Origin: Candidatus Hydrogenedentota bacterium
GTDB taxonomy: Bacteria; Hydrogenedentota; Hydrogenedentia; Hydrogenedentales; CAITNO01
Length of the DNA: 35,365 bases
Direction of reading: 5' to 3'
Assembly: GCA_012730045.1 (NCBI GenBank)
Contig: JAAYBR010000029.1
Location: 1-35,365, forward strand
Part shown: one piece after another, positions 8,079-15,183 of the stretch
How positions within the stretch are numbered: position 1 is the first letter of the stretch
Layout: every line of letters begins with the position of its first letter
The notes under the pieces: model-generated
What the model saw: only the letters and a program-made list of their open reading frames with translations
Databases searched by the model: none
Told to the model about the DNA's origin: nothing
Translations under genes and position numbers: made by a program

Positions 8079-10307
8079 TCAGCGGACCTCGTTGCGGAGG
8101 CGGGCGGCGAGGCGGGTGTTGCGGCGGGTCTGGCTGGTGTTGCGTACGGCGCGGGCGACGGCGCGGCGGGAGCCGACGATGACGACCAGGCGGCGGCCGC
8201 GGGTGACGGCGGTGTAGAGGACATTGCGCTGGAGGAGCATGAAGTGCTGGTTGTGGAGGGAGAGGACGACGGCGGGGTATTCGCTGCCCTGGGCCTTGTG
8301 GACCGTGGCGCAGTAGGCCGGGGCGAGGTTGTCCGCCTCGTCCACCGGGTAGAGGACGGCGCGGCCGTCGTCGAAGGAGACCTGGAACTCCCCGGCCTCC
8401 AGGTCCACCGCCGTGACCACGCCCGTGTCGCCGTTGTAGACGTCGAGGGTGTAGTTGTTGCGGAGCTGCATGACCTTGTCGCCGAGGCCGTAGGCGCGGC
8501 CGGGGAGGGGCGCGCCGTTGGGGTTGAGCGCGGTCTGCATGGCGGCGTTCACGGCCTCCACCCCGGCGTCGCCGCGCCGCAGCGGGGCGAGCACCTGGAT
8601 GTCGCGCAGGGGGTCCAGCCCGAAGCGGGCGGGCAGCCGCCGGGCGGCCACCTCCACGAGGGTCTCCACGGCCTTCGCCGGGTCGTCGCGCTCGATGAGC
8701 ACGAAGTCCCGGTCGTTGAACACGGGCATCTCGCCGCGGTTGATGCGGTGGGCGTTGGCGATGATGCCGCTCTCCTCGGCCTGGCGGAAGACGGTGTCGA
8801 GGCGGACCACGGGGACGAGGCCCGACGCGATGATGTCGAGGAGGACGCTGCCCGCGCCGACGGAGGGGAGCTGGTCCACGTCGCCGACGAGCAGCAGCCG
8901 CGCGAAGGAGGGCAGGGCCTCCAGCACGCTCGACAGGAGCTGGATGTCCACCATGGACACCTCGTCCACGACGAGGAGGTCCGTGGCGAGGGGGGCGTGC
9001 TCGCCCTTGGCGAAGCGGCCCGTGGCGGGGTTGAACTCCAGCAGGCGGTGGAGCGTGCGGGCGTCGCGGCCCGTGGCGGCCTCCATGCGCTTGGCGGCGC
9101 GGCCCGTGGGCGCGGCGAGGACGAACGACACCCCCTTCCTTTCGAGGATGGCCAGCAGGCTTTTCAGCACCGTGGTCTTGCCCGTGCCGGGGCCGCCGGT
9201 GATGACCAGCACCTTGCCGCGCGCGCCCTGGCGGACGGCCTCGCGCTGGCGCTCCGACAGGGTGATTTTCCCCTCGCGCTCCACCCAGCGCAGGGCGTTC
9301 TCCACGTTAATCTCCACGGGGTCGTGGGGCGTGCGCAGGAGCCGCTTGAGCCCCTCGGCCGCGCGGCGCTCCGCCGCGTGCAGCAGGGGCGAGAACACCG
9401 CGTCGTCCTCCAGCACCACGCCGCCCGAAGCGGCCAGCGCCGTCACCGCCGCGTCCACCGGGCCCGGCGGCGCGGCCAGCAGCTCCGCCGCGCGCGACAG
9501 CAGCTCGCCGCGCGGCAGGAAGACATGGCCGTCGCCCGACGCGGCGGACAGGGTGTGCAGCACGCCGGCGCGCAGGCGCTCGGGGGCGTCGGCGGCGATG
9601 CCGAGCCGCCGCGCGATGGTGTCGGCGCCCTGGAACCCGACGCCGGAGATGTCCGCGGCGAGGCGGTAGGGGTTCTCGCGCATGACCGCCGCCGCGCCGT
9701 CGCCGTAGTGTTTGTGGATGCGCACGGCGAGGGCGGGGGAGATGCCGTGTCCCTGGAGGAAGACCATGATGCTCTGGAGGGCCTTCTTCTCGCCGAGGGA
9801 TTTGTGGACCTGGGCCGCGCGCTTCGCGCCGATGCCCGGCACGCCGCGCAGGCGCTCCGGCTGCTCCGCGATCACGCGCAGGGTCTCGCGGCCGAAGGCG
9901 GCCACCAGCCGCTTCGCCATCTCCTTCCCCACGCCCGCGATCATGCCCGAGCCCAGGAAGCGCTCGATGCCCTCCGCCGTCGAGGGGAGCACGGTCTCAT
10001 AGGCCGTCACGCGCAGCTCGCGCCCGAACTTGCGGTCCACCTCCCACCGCCCCGTCAGCCGCACCGTCTCCCCCGGCGACACGGCCATCAGGTTGCCCAC
10101 GAAGGTCTCCAGCTCCCGCGTGTCGTCGCGGCGGAGCCGCCCCACGAAGAAGCCGTTCTCGGGGTTCTCGTAGACGATGCGCTCGACGACGCCCTCGACG
10201 GTGTCCGTCGTTTCCAGATCCGTCTGGCCGGGGGCGTCCGGCGGGCCGCCGCCGCCGGGCTTGCGGCCGTTGGGGAAGAGGTCGTCGCGCGTCCAGGGCG
10301 GAGTCAT
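8079..10307 (-). CDS. recD2: RecD2-family ATP-dependent DNA helicase
   Basis: 742 residues, normal for stand-alone RecD2, a 5'-3' superfamily 1B helicase acting in DNA repair without RecBC. Domains in order: N-terminal OB-like region (about 34-110), helix-hairpin-helix segments including GVPGIGAKRAAQ (155-166), then the motor with Walker A GGPGTGKTT (371-379), DEVSM Walker B, and the 2A-side motifs ending in YCATVHKAQGSEYPAVVL and AVTRGRR. The ATG at 10307 overlaps the SDR stop as ATGA, so the two genes are probably translationally coupled. A much longer frame upstream is a shadow of the SDR gene. Confidence 0.93.
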   Translation of the reverse strand: MTPPWTRDDLFPNGRKPGGGGPPDAPGQTDLETTDTVEGVVERIVYENPENGFFVGRLRRDDTRELETFVGNLMAVSPGETVRLTGRWEVDRKFGRELRVTAYETVLPSTAEGIERFLGSGMIAGVGKEMAKRLVAAFGRETLRVIAEQPERLRGVPGIGAKRAAQVHKSLGEKKALQSIMVFLQGHGISPALAVRIHKHYGDGAAAVMRENPYRLAADISGVGFQGADTIARRLGIAADAPERLRAGVLHTLSAASGDGHVFLPRGELLSRAAELLAAPPGPVDAAVTALAASGGVVLEDDAVFSPLLHAAERRAAEGLKRLLRTPHDPVEINVENALRWVEREGKITLSERQREAVRQGARGKVLVITGGPGTGKTTVLKSLLAILERKGVSFVLAAPTGRAAKRMEAATGRDARTLHRLLEFNPATGRFAKGEHAPLATDLLVVDEVSMVDIQLLSSVLEALPSFARLLLVGDVDQLPSVGAGSVLLDIIASGLVPVVRLDTVFRQAEESGIIANAHRINRGEMPVFNDRDFVLIERDDPAKAVETLVEVAARRLPARFGLDPLRDIQVLAPLRRGDAGVEAVNAAMQTALNPNGAPLPGRAYGLGDKVMQLRNNYTLDVYNGDTGVVTAVDLEAGEFQVSFDDGRAVLYPVDEADNLAPAYCATVHKAQGSEYPAVVLSLHNQHFMLLQRNVLYTAVTRGRRLVVIVGSRRAVARAVRNTSQTRRNTRLAARLRNEVR

Positions 10308-11023
10308 AGGGGCTCGCTGCCGAAGCGCCGGACGTGAATGATGTCCGTCACCGCGCGCGGGCTCTGCGTGGCGACATAGAGCGCCGTGTGCGCGATGTCC
10401 TCCGGCGTCATCCAGCCCGTCTTGTCGCGGTGCGGCATGTTGTCCCGCGCCATCTTCGTGTCCACCCCGCCCGGACAGATGGCGTGGATGGCGATGTTGT
10501 CCGCCTTCAGCTCCAGCGCGAGGGCCTTCGTCAGGCCGTTCACCCCGTGCTTCGCCGCCGTGTACGCCGACTGGAGGTGGAGCCCCTTGATCCCCGTCAC
10601 GCTCGAGATGTTGATGATGCGGCCCGCGCGCCGCGCCCGCATGTGCGGGAGAAAGGCCTGGATCGCCGTGAAGACCGACGTCAGGTTCACGTCCAGCGTC
10701 CGTTGCCACTCCTCCGGCGTCAGCTCCAGGAAGGGCCGGAACACCGCCCACCCCGCGTTGTTCACCAGGATGTCCACGGCGGGGAACGCCTCCAGCGCCG
10801 CCGCCGCCATCCGCCGGACGTCCTCCGGCTCCGCCACGTCGCACCGGCGCCACTCCGCCCGCCGCCCCAGCGCGCGGACCAGCCCGGCCGTCTCCTCCAG
10901 CTCCGGCGCCGTCCGCGCCGCCAGGAACACGTCGCAGCCCTCGCGGGCAAACGCCAGCGCGATGGCCCGGCCGATGCCCCGCCCCGCCCCGGTGATGACG
11001 GCGGTCTTGCCCTCCAGCAGCAT
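10304..11023 (-). CDS. Short-chain dehydrogenase/reductase (SDR)
   Basis: 239 residues, classical SDR with Rossmann fold. TGAGRGIG at 11-18 binds NAD(P); NNAG at 88-91; catalytic Ser in INISS (140/141), Tyr154 and Lys158 in YTAAK. PGGVDTKMA near residue 195 is the usual post-catalytic loop. The substrate is unknown; the family includes 3-oxoacyl-ACP and sugar/alcohol reductases. The ATG at 11023 follows GGAAGGAGA. First gene of a unit with recD2. Its first six codons, RBS and promoter occur again 1,190 bases upstream, at the far side of a low-GC insert. Confidence 0.9.
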   Translation of the reverse strand: MLLEGKTAVITGAGRGIGRAIALAFAREGCDVFLAARTAPELEETAGLVRALGRRAEWRRCDVAEPEDVRRMAAAALEAFPAVDILVNNAGWAVFRPFLELTPEEWQRTLDVNLTSVFTAIQAFLPHMRARRAGRIINISSVTGIKGLHLQSAYTAAKHGVNGLTKALALELKADNIAIHAICPGGVDTKMARDNMPHRDKTGWMTPEDIAHTALYVATQSPRAVTDIIHVRRFGSEPL

Positions 11024-11094
11024 GATGTCTCCTTCCTCGAAAACCCGGCGCGCCGCCCGCGCGGCCGCGCGCAGACACTATAAGCGCGCGGCGC
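11006..11094. repeat. 89-bp direct repeat, left copy (SDR start and promoter)
   Basis: Contains codons 1-6 of the SDR gene, its RBS, and a minus-strand TATAGT -10 (11077-11082). It matches 12196-12284 with the first 35 and the last 34 bases identical and a small cluster of differences in the 20 bases between. Beyond 11094 the sequence turns abruptly AT-rich. Confidence 0.92.
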
Positions 11095-11275
11095 TGCACA
11101 AAACCAATTCGTCCCATGGATTGCTATCGCCTGCCTTCCGGCCGCCACAAGGCAGAGCCCCGTAATGGATAGTTACTTTTGATACCATTGTCGAAAATAG
11201 AAGGAACCTTTCCTACCTTGTGGTGACAGCCTTCCTCCACAGGCTGAGGCCAAAGATTAGTCTAGATCGTTTCGA

Positions 11276-12145
11276 TTACCCCGAGTTGCTTTCAAGCGCA
11301 TCCTGTTCACTTCTAATAAATACTTCGTCAACACCGTGACGGTCGTTTGCATGGATGAGTCGCATTAATACCTTCTCGCGGAGAAACTGTACTTTTCGTA
11401 AACTTAACCCTGCATATCGAATGGCACGATAACGGATATATGCGCGAGTCCGAAATGGGCATGTGCTGTACATATCAACCCGCATAAAGAATCCTTTGTA
11501 ATCTATGATTAGCCTTGTTGTGTATAGCATCGGAATCATCGCCACCGTCAGAATCGTTGGCAATGCAAGAGGTCGGATTATTGAAATCGAAAACACATCA
11601 GCCATTTCTGCAGATAATGCGCGGATGGAAGCTAACAGGACGGCCAAGACAACGGATGCCTGAATGAGAGAAACTAGCACGGGAATCACACGAGGTTCAG
11701 GGTATCTTTCGGCTACTACCAACAAAGTTCCGAGAAGACCCAAAATGAATACAAGCATTACCTCTGCAATGAGCGGAAAGGTATGTATGTTTAAGATGTA
11801 TTCAATTACGACCGCAGCCCTTACTCCGTCTTTGAGGAAGCGCCATATCACTAAGGTTGGGTCCTTTTCCAATATGATTCGCGATGGCATAACTGCAGAA
11901 TATGTAACGATCCACAACAAGGTGTCTTTCAAGAGATCTGTTCTCCAGAAACCTACCTTGTATATAATCCATACTATTGCGGCTTGGTACAGAAGCGCCA
12001 TCCCAAATAGTGTTAGTATCTTTTTATGAATGATTGCTCGAAGCACTCCGTTTGACGCTTTTCGAGTGCTTGGATAACATAACACAAAGAGAAGGATGAG
12101 AGCAGCCCAAATCAGCACCGCCATCTCTCGAGTATTAAATGCCAT
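11276..12145 (-). CDS. Polytopic membrane protein of unknown function (low GC)
   Basis: 289 residues, not recognised. There are about six to seven hydrophobic segments: near 8-24, the 40s-60s, the 80s-90s, two in the LIAEVMLVFILGLLGTLL region, then VLVSLIQASVVLAVLLASI and ALPTILTVAMIPMLY. The C-terminal 60 residues are polar and basic (YIRYRAIRYAGLSLRK), probably cytosolic. The ATG at 12145 has GAGGA upstream. Base composition and codon choice (many A/T-ending codons) differ sharply from neighbours, indicating transfer. A duplicated SDR promoter and start lie directly upstream, so it may be transcribed from that borrowed promoter. No enzyme motif is visible. Confidence 0.7.
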   Translation of the reverse strand: MAFNTREMAVLIWAALILLFVLCYPSTRKASNGVLRAIIHKKILTLFGMALLYQAAIVWIIYKVGFWRTDLLKDTLLWIVTYSAVMPSRIILEKDPTLVIWRFLKDGVRAAVVIEYILNIHTFPLIAEVMLVFILGLLGTLLVVAERYPEPRVIPVLVSLIQASVVLAVLLASIRALSAEMADVFSISIIRPLALPTILTVAMIPMLYTTRLIIDYKGFFMRVDMYSTCPFRTRAYIRYRAIRYAGLSLRKVQFLREKVLMRLIHANDRHGVDEVFIRSEQDALESNSG

Positions 12146-12162
12146 TCTTGCTTTTCCTCGTA

Positions 12163-12213
12163 TTACCGACGGCCAGATGCTGCCTTGTGCTGGCACTTGC
12201 CCTCCAGCAGCAT
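12163..12213 (-). CDS. 16-codon fused leader ORF at the cassette junction
   Basis: The duplicated SDR start runs six codons (MLLEGK), crosses the junction and reads CQHKAASGRR before TAA. It keeps the SDR Shine-Dalgarno sequence and ends 17 bases before the membrane-protein ATG, so ribosomes could be handed on. It is probably a by-product of insertion or a coupling leader, not a functional peptide. Confidence 0.4.
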   Translation of the reverse strand: MLLEGKCQHKAASGRR

Positions 12214-12284
12214 GATGTCTCCTTCCTCGATGACCGGCGCGCCGCCCCACGCGGCCGCGCGCAGACACTATAAGCGCGCGGCGC
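12196..12284. repeat. 89-bp direct repeat, right copy
   Basis: Second copy of 11006-11094, at an offset of exactly 1,190 bases. It retains the minus-strand TATAGT (12267-12272), RBS and start codon, so it offers a ready promoter for the low-GC gene. Upstream of it the sequence is GC-rich host DNA. Confidence 0.92.
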
Positions 12285-12429
12285 GGGCCGCCGCCACTTC
12301 AGGCGGTTTCCCCGTTGCGGCACAGAGAAGGGGCCGGCGGGAATGGACGGGGTTTCCCGCCGCATCCCGCGCGCCCATGTCCCCCCCCCTCTTCCCGGCG
12401 CCGCGCCCTCCCCGCCTCCGTGGGGAATC

Positions 12430-12438
12430 TGCTAGGAT
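12430..12438 (+). promoter_or_regulatory. Candidate extended -10 upstream of the glycerophosphodiesterase
   Basis: TGC-TAGGAT, 28 bases before the start codon. No good -35 is visible at 16-18 bases. It belongs to a TGN-TANNNT pattern seen before several genes in this window. Confidence 0.35.
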
Positions 12439-12465
12439 GGACGCCGGAACGGAAAGGATTGCGCC

Positions 12466-13332
12466 ATGCTCTCACTTGTGTGCTGTCTGCTGACGCTGGC
12501 CGCCGCGCCGGACGCGGGGGTGCGCTTTCAGGCGCACCGGGGCGGACTGGCGGAGTATCCGGAGAACACGCTCGCGGCGTACCGCGCGTCGTGGGCGCTC
12601 GGCGCGCTGCCGGAGGTGGACATCCGCACCACGCGGGACGGGGACATCGTCTGCCTGCATGACGCGACGCTGGCGCGCACGACGAACGCGCCGGCGGGCA
12701 TCCGCGACACGGATGTCCGGGACCTCCCGACGGCGGAGGTGCGGCGGTGGGACGCGGGCGCGAAGTTCTCCCCGAAGCACGCGGGGGAGAAGGTGCCCCT
12801 GCTGGCGGAGGTGCTGGACGAGATGCGGGCGGACCCGGCCCGGCGGGTCTATCTGGACTTCAAGGCGGTGGACCTGGACATTCTGTCCGGCATCCTGCGG
12901 GATTCCGGCGCCGCGGAGCGGATCATCTTCTGCCACAACGCCCACGACAACTGCCGGACCGTGAAGGGGAAGGTGCCCGGCATCCGCACGATGCTGTGGA
13001 TCGGCGGGAAACCCGGCGAGATCCGGAAAACATACGCGGCCGCCGCCGCGACGGGCTTCGCGCAGCTTGACCAGGTGCAGCTCCACCTCCATGCCCCGGG
13101 CGGGCCGGGCGCGGAACCCTTTGAGCTGCCCCTCGACTTCCTCCGGACGTGCCTCGCCGAGACCGGCGCGGCGGGTGTGGACCTGGAGGTGCTCCCCTTC
13201 GCCGCGGACGCCCCGCTGGACATGCTGCTCGACCTCGGCATCCGCTGGTACGCCACGGACCGTCCCGGCCGCTTCGCCGAAGCCGTCAGGGTCTGGGCGG
13301 AAAAACGGGGCGCGCGCACCGCGCCGGAATGA
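12466..13332 (+). CDS. Glycerophosphodiester phosphodiesterase family protein
   Basis: 288 residues; hydrolyses glycerophosphodiesters to glycerol 3-phosphate and an alcohol, metal dependent, TIM-barrel fold. Catalytic signatures: AHRG (H24, R25), PENT (33-34), E50-x-D52, and a second His in CLHD (H65), all at the expected spacing. A short hydrophobic N-terminus (LSLVCCLLTLAAAPDA) suggests export. The ATG at 12466 follows AAGGA. No operon partner is evident; the MFS permease of organophosphate type at 916-2250 is too far to be co-transcribed. The C-terminal half is somewhat divergent (WIGGKPGE), so the substrate may not be a standard phospholipid headgroup. Confidence 0.88.
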   Translation: MLSLVCCLLTLAAAPDAGVRFQAHRGGLAEYPENTLAAYRASWALGALPEVDIRTTRDGDIVCLHDATLARTTNAPAGIRDTDVRDLPTAEVRRWDAGAKFSPKHAGEKVPLLAEVLDEMRADPARRVYLDFKAVDLDILSGILRDSGAAERIIFCHNAHDNCRTVKGKVPGIRTMLWIGGKPGEIRKTYAAAAATGFAQLDQVQLHLHAPGGPGAEPFELPLDFLRTCLAETGAAGVDLEVLPFAADAPLDMLLDLGIRWYATDRPGRFAEAVRVWAEKRGARTAPE

Positions 13333-13481
13333 CCGCCCGCCTCAGTCCGTCCCCACCCCCCGGACAGGACATTGCACGCCTTCCCTGGCGGCACGGGGTC
13401 CGCCGGCGGCGGGAGCCGCGCCCCTCCCCCCACGGTCCCCCACCACACCCCCCTCCGCCGGGGGACTGCTGCGGCGCGCGG

Positions 13482-13510
13482 CTGACTTTTTTCGCGCCCT
13501 GTGCTATGCT
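13482..13510 (+). promoter_or_regulatory. Promoter of the ybjQ-ybjQ-M48 operon
   Basis: CTGACT (13482-13487), 17 bases, TATGCT (13505-13510) preceded by TGC. It lies 53 bases before the first start codon. Region 13333-13481 holds no gene. Confidence 0.6.
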
Positions 13511-13563
13511 TTGGGCGCCGGGCGGGGATCCTTTCACCCCCCGTCCGCAAGGAGGGAGCGCAG

Positions 13564-13893
13564 ATGATTCTGACCAACATTGACCGGGTGCCGGGGATGC
13601 GGATCGCGGAGCACCACGGGCTGGTGGGGGGGAGCACGGTGCGCGCGAAGAACATCGGCCGGGACTTCATGGCGGGGCTGAAGAACATTGTGGGCGGCGA
13701 GCTGAAGGGCTACACCGAACTGCTCCAGGAGGCGCGCAGGCAGGCGCTGGACCGCATGGCGGCCCAGGCCCAGGCGATGGGGGCGAACGCCGTCATCAAT
13801 ATCCGCTTCTCCACCTCCGCTGTGGCCCAGGGTGCCGCGGAGCTGTACGCCTACGGCACCGCCGTCCGCGTGGAGCCGGACTACCATGGTTGA
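13564..13893 (+). CDS. YbjQ/UPF0145 family protein
   Basis: 109 residues, full length for the family, soluble. It carries the family core: GSTVRAKNIGRDF, a GLKNIVGGELKGY turn, a helix of the form EARRQALDRMAAQAQ, then MGANAVINIRFSTS and a final strand with YGTAV. The fold is a small homo-oligomeric (pentamer-like) heavy-metal-binding-like domain; its biochemical role is unknown. The ATG at 13564 has AAGGAGG upstream. The stop overlaps the next start by 8 bases, so translation is coupled to the membrane-anchored paralogue. Confidence 0.92.
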   Translation: MILTNIDRVPGMRIAEHHGLVGGSTVRAKNIGRDFMAGLKNIVGGELKGYTELLQEARRQALDRMAAQAQAMGANAVINIRFSTSAVAQGAAELYAYGTAVRVEPDYHG

Positions 13894-14371
13894 GCTGTTC
13901 CAGATCGGGCTCTTTCTGGGCCTGCTGCTGCTGGGGCTGCTCGCGGGCCAGTGGAACGAGCGCCGCCACTACGCGAGCATCCGCCGGCGCGAGGCGGCGC
14001 TGGCCGCGCTGCCTGTCATGCCCAGCGCCGAGTGGGACATGGCGCGCGGCGTGGAGGCGGCCTGGCTGGTGTCGGCGTCCGTCGTGGTGTCCGTGGACTA
14101 CTTCAAGCGCTTCGCCATGGGCATCCGCAACCTCTTCGGCGGCAATGTGCGCTCCTACGAGAGCCTGCTCGACCGCGCCCGCCGCGAGGCGGTCCTGCGG
14201 GTCAAGGAGCTCTGCGCGGGCCGGGCGGACATCATTGTGAACCTGCGCCTGGACACCAGCAGCATCTCCGGCGCCAAGGCGAAAAGGGACGCCAACTCCA
14301 TCGGCGCGGTGGAGCTGATCGCCTCCGGCACGGCGGTGCGCTACCTCCGCGAGCCGCCCCCCCTCCCATGA
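13886..14371 (+). CDS. Membrane-anchored YbjQ-like protein
   Basis: 161 residues. An N-terminal membrane segment (LFQIGLFLGLLLLGLLAG) and a basic helix (ERRHYASIRRREAAL) precede a diverged YbjQ domain: VSVDYFKRFAMGIRNLFGGN, YESLLDRARREAVLRVKE, then ADIIVNLRLDTSS and ASGTAVRY. It is thus an anchored paralogue of the gene just upstream, and the two probably co-assemble at the membrane. The start overlaps the upstream gene by 8 bases and the stop overlaps the M48 start as ATGA. The link with a membrane protease suggests a shared function, but none is established from sequence. Confidence 0.85.
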   Translation: MVELFQIGLFLGLLLLGLLAGQWNERRHYASIRRREAALAALPVMPSAEWDMARGVEAAWLVSASVVVSVDYFKRFAMGIRNLFGGNVRSYESLLDRARREAVLRVKELCAGRADIIVNLRLDTSSISGAKAKRDANSIGAVELIASGTAVRYLREPPPLP

Positions 14372-15171
14372 AGTTCGTCCTGAAGGACATGGGGGAGGCC
14401 GCCGAGGCCAGCGCGCAGACCCGGGGGGTGCTGGCGGACACGCTCAAGCTCTTCGGCGTGCTCGCCGCCCTCGTGGTCGTTGTGTTCGCCGCGGTCTCGT
14501 GGGGGACCGACCGGATCGTCCTGCGCATCTCCCCCGAGACGGAGGCGCGGATCTTCGGCGCCGTCGGCGCGGAGTTCCTCGCGGAGGGGAGCGTGGGCGC
14601 CGGGGAGCGGTGGCGGGGGCTGCTGGAACGCCTCGCGGCGCATCCGGAGGTGCCCCGCCTGCCCTACCGCCTCGGCGTGACGGACGATCCGCCGAAGCCC
14701 AACGCCTTCGCCCTGCCCAGCGGGCGCATCCTCCTGACGATGGCGCTGCTGGAGAAGCTGGGGGACGACGAGGCCGCCGTGGCCTTTGTCCTCGCGCACG
14801 AGCTGGGGCACTACCGCCAGCGCGACCACCTGCGCGGGCTGGGGCGCGCCGCCGGCATGGCCGTGTGCCTCATGGCGCTCGGCGGCTCCGGCGACGTCCT
14901 CCCCGTGGCCCGGGTCCTCACGGAGGCCATGCACCGCACCTACTCCCGCGCGCAGGAGGAGGGCGCGGACCGTTTCGCCGCCCGCCTCGTCTACGAGACC
15001 TACGGCTCCGCCGAGGGCGCCGAAAAACTGTTCCAGCTCCTCCGCGAAATGGAGGACCTCCCCGCCTGGGCCTACATGCTCTCCACCCACCCCGACCACG
15101 AAAGCCGCATCCGGGTCCTCCGCGAGACCGTCGAGGCCCTGCGGACCGCCGGGGCGCAGAAGGGCGGCTGA
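14368..15171 (+). CDS. M48-family membrane-anchored zinc metalloprotease
   Basis: 267 residues. One transmembrane helix near 27-45 (KLFGVLAALVVVVFAAVSW), then a protease domain with the zinc site HELGH at 144-148 and the third ligand Glu197 in E-x-x-x-D (197-201). The segment NAFALPSGRILLTMALLEKL is characteristic of M48/HtpX and BepA-like peptidases. It has a single helix, unlike four-helix HtpX, so the catalytic domain is likely periplasmic or at the membrane surface (inference). It is translationally coupled by ATGA to the anchored YbjQ protein. It ends 12 bases from the convergent GH106 stop. Confidence 0.92.
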   Translation: MKFVLKDMGEAAEASAQTRGVLADTLKLFGVLAALVVVVFAAVSWGTDRIVLRISPETEARIFGAVGAEFLAEGSVGAGERWRGLLERLAAHPEVPRLPYRLGVTDDPPKPNAFALPSGRILLTMALLEKLGDDEAAVAFVLAHELGHYRQRDHLRGLGRAAGMAVCLMALGGSGDVLPVARVLTEAMHRTYSRAQEEGADRFAARLVYETYGSAEGAEKLFQLLREMEDLPAWAYMLSTHPDHESRIRVLRETVEALRTAGAQKGG

Positions 15172-15183
15172 CACGTCCGCCAT

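Larger units (their letters stand above)
11006..12195. mobile_element. Putative 1,190-bp integrated low-GC cassette
   Basis: Unit = one 89-bp repeat plus about 1.1 kb of AT-rich DNA (one sampled line, 11461-11520, has 22 G+C in 60) inside a chromosome that is mostly near 70% G+C. The second 89-bp copy starts at 12196 and continues into host-like GC-rich DNA. This is the layout left by site-specific insertion of a circle carrying one attachment core that rebuilds the 5' end of the target gene. It carries one gene (11276-12145) and no recombinase. In 11095-11275 I see no gene, only small hairpins, including CAGCCT/AGGCTG at 11227-11246 after the stop. Confidence 0.55.

Noticed and set aside
7495-8217. 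Open frames in the 7.5-8.2 kb island
   Set aside because: Translations run through palindromic repeats on both strands; no start signal or family match.
10308-11117. N-terminal extension of RecD2 to a 1,012-residue protein
   Set aside because: The extension is a shadow of the SDR gene; the RecD2 family starts at the ATG overlapping the SDR stop.
11095-11275. Integron attC site in the cassette
   Set aside because: No GTTRRRY/RYYYAAC core pair was found around the small hairpins and no integrase is present.
11095-12195. Transposon with terminal inverted repeats
   Set aside because: Only a very weak TGC/CACAA similarity is seen at the two ends and no transposase; the 89-bp duplication is far longer than a usual target-site duplication.
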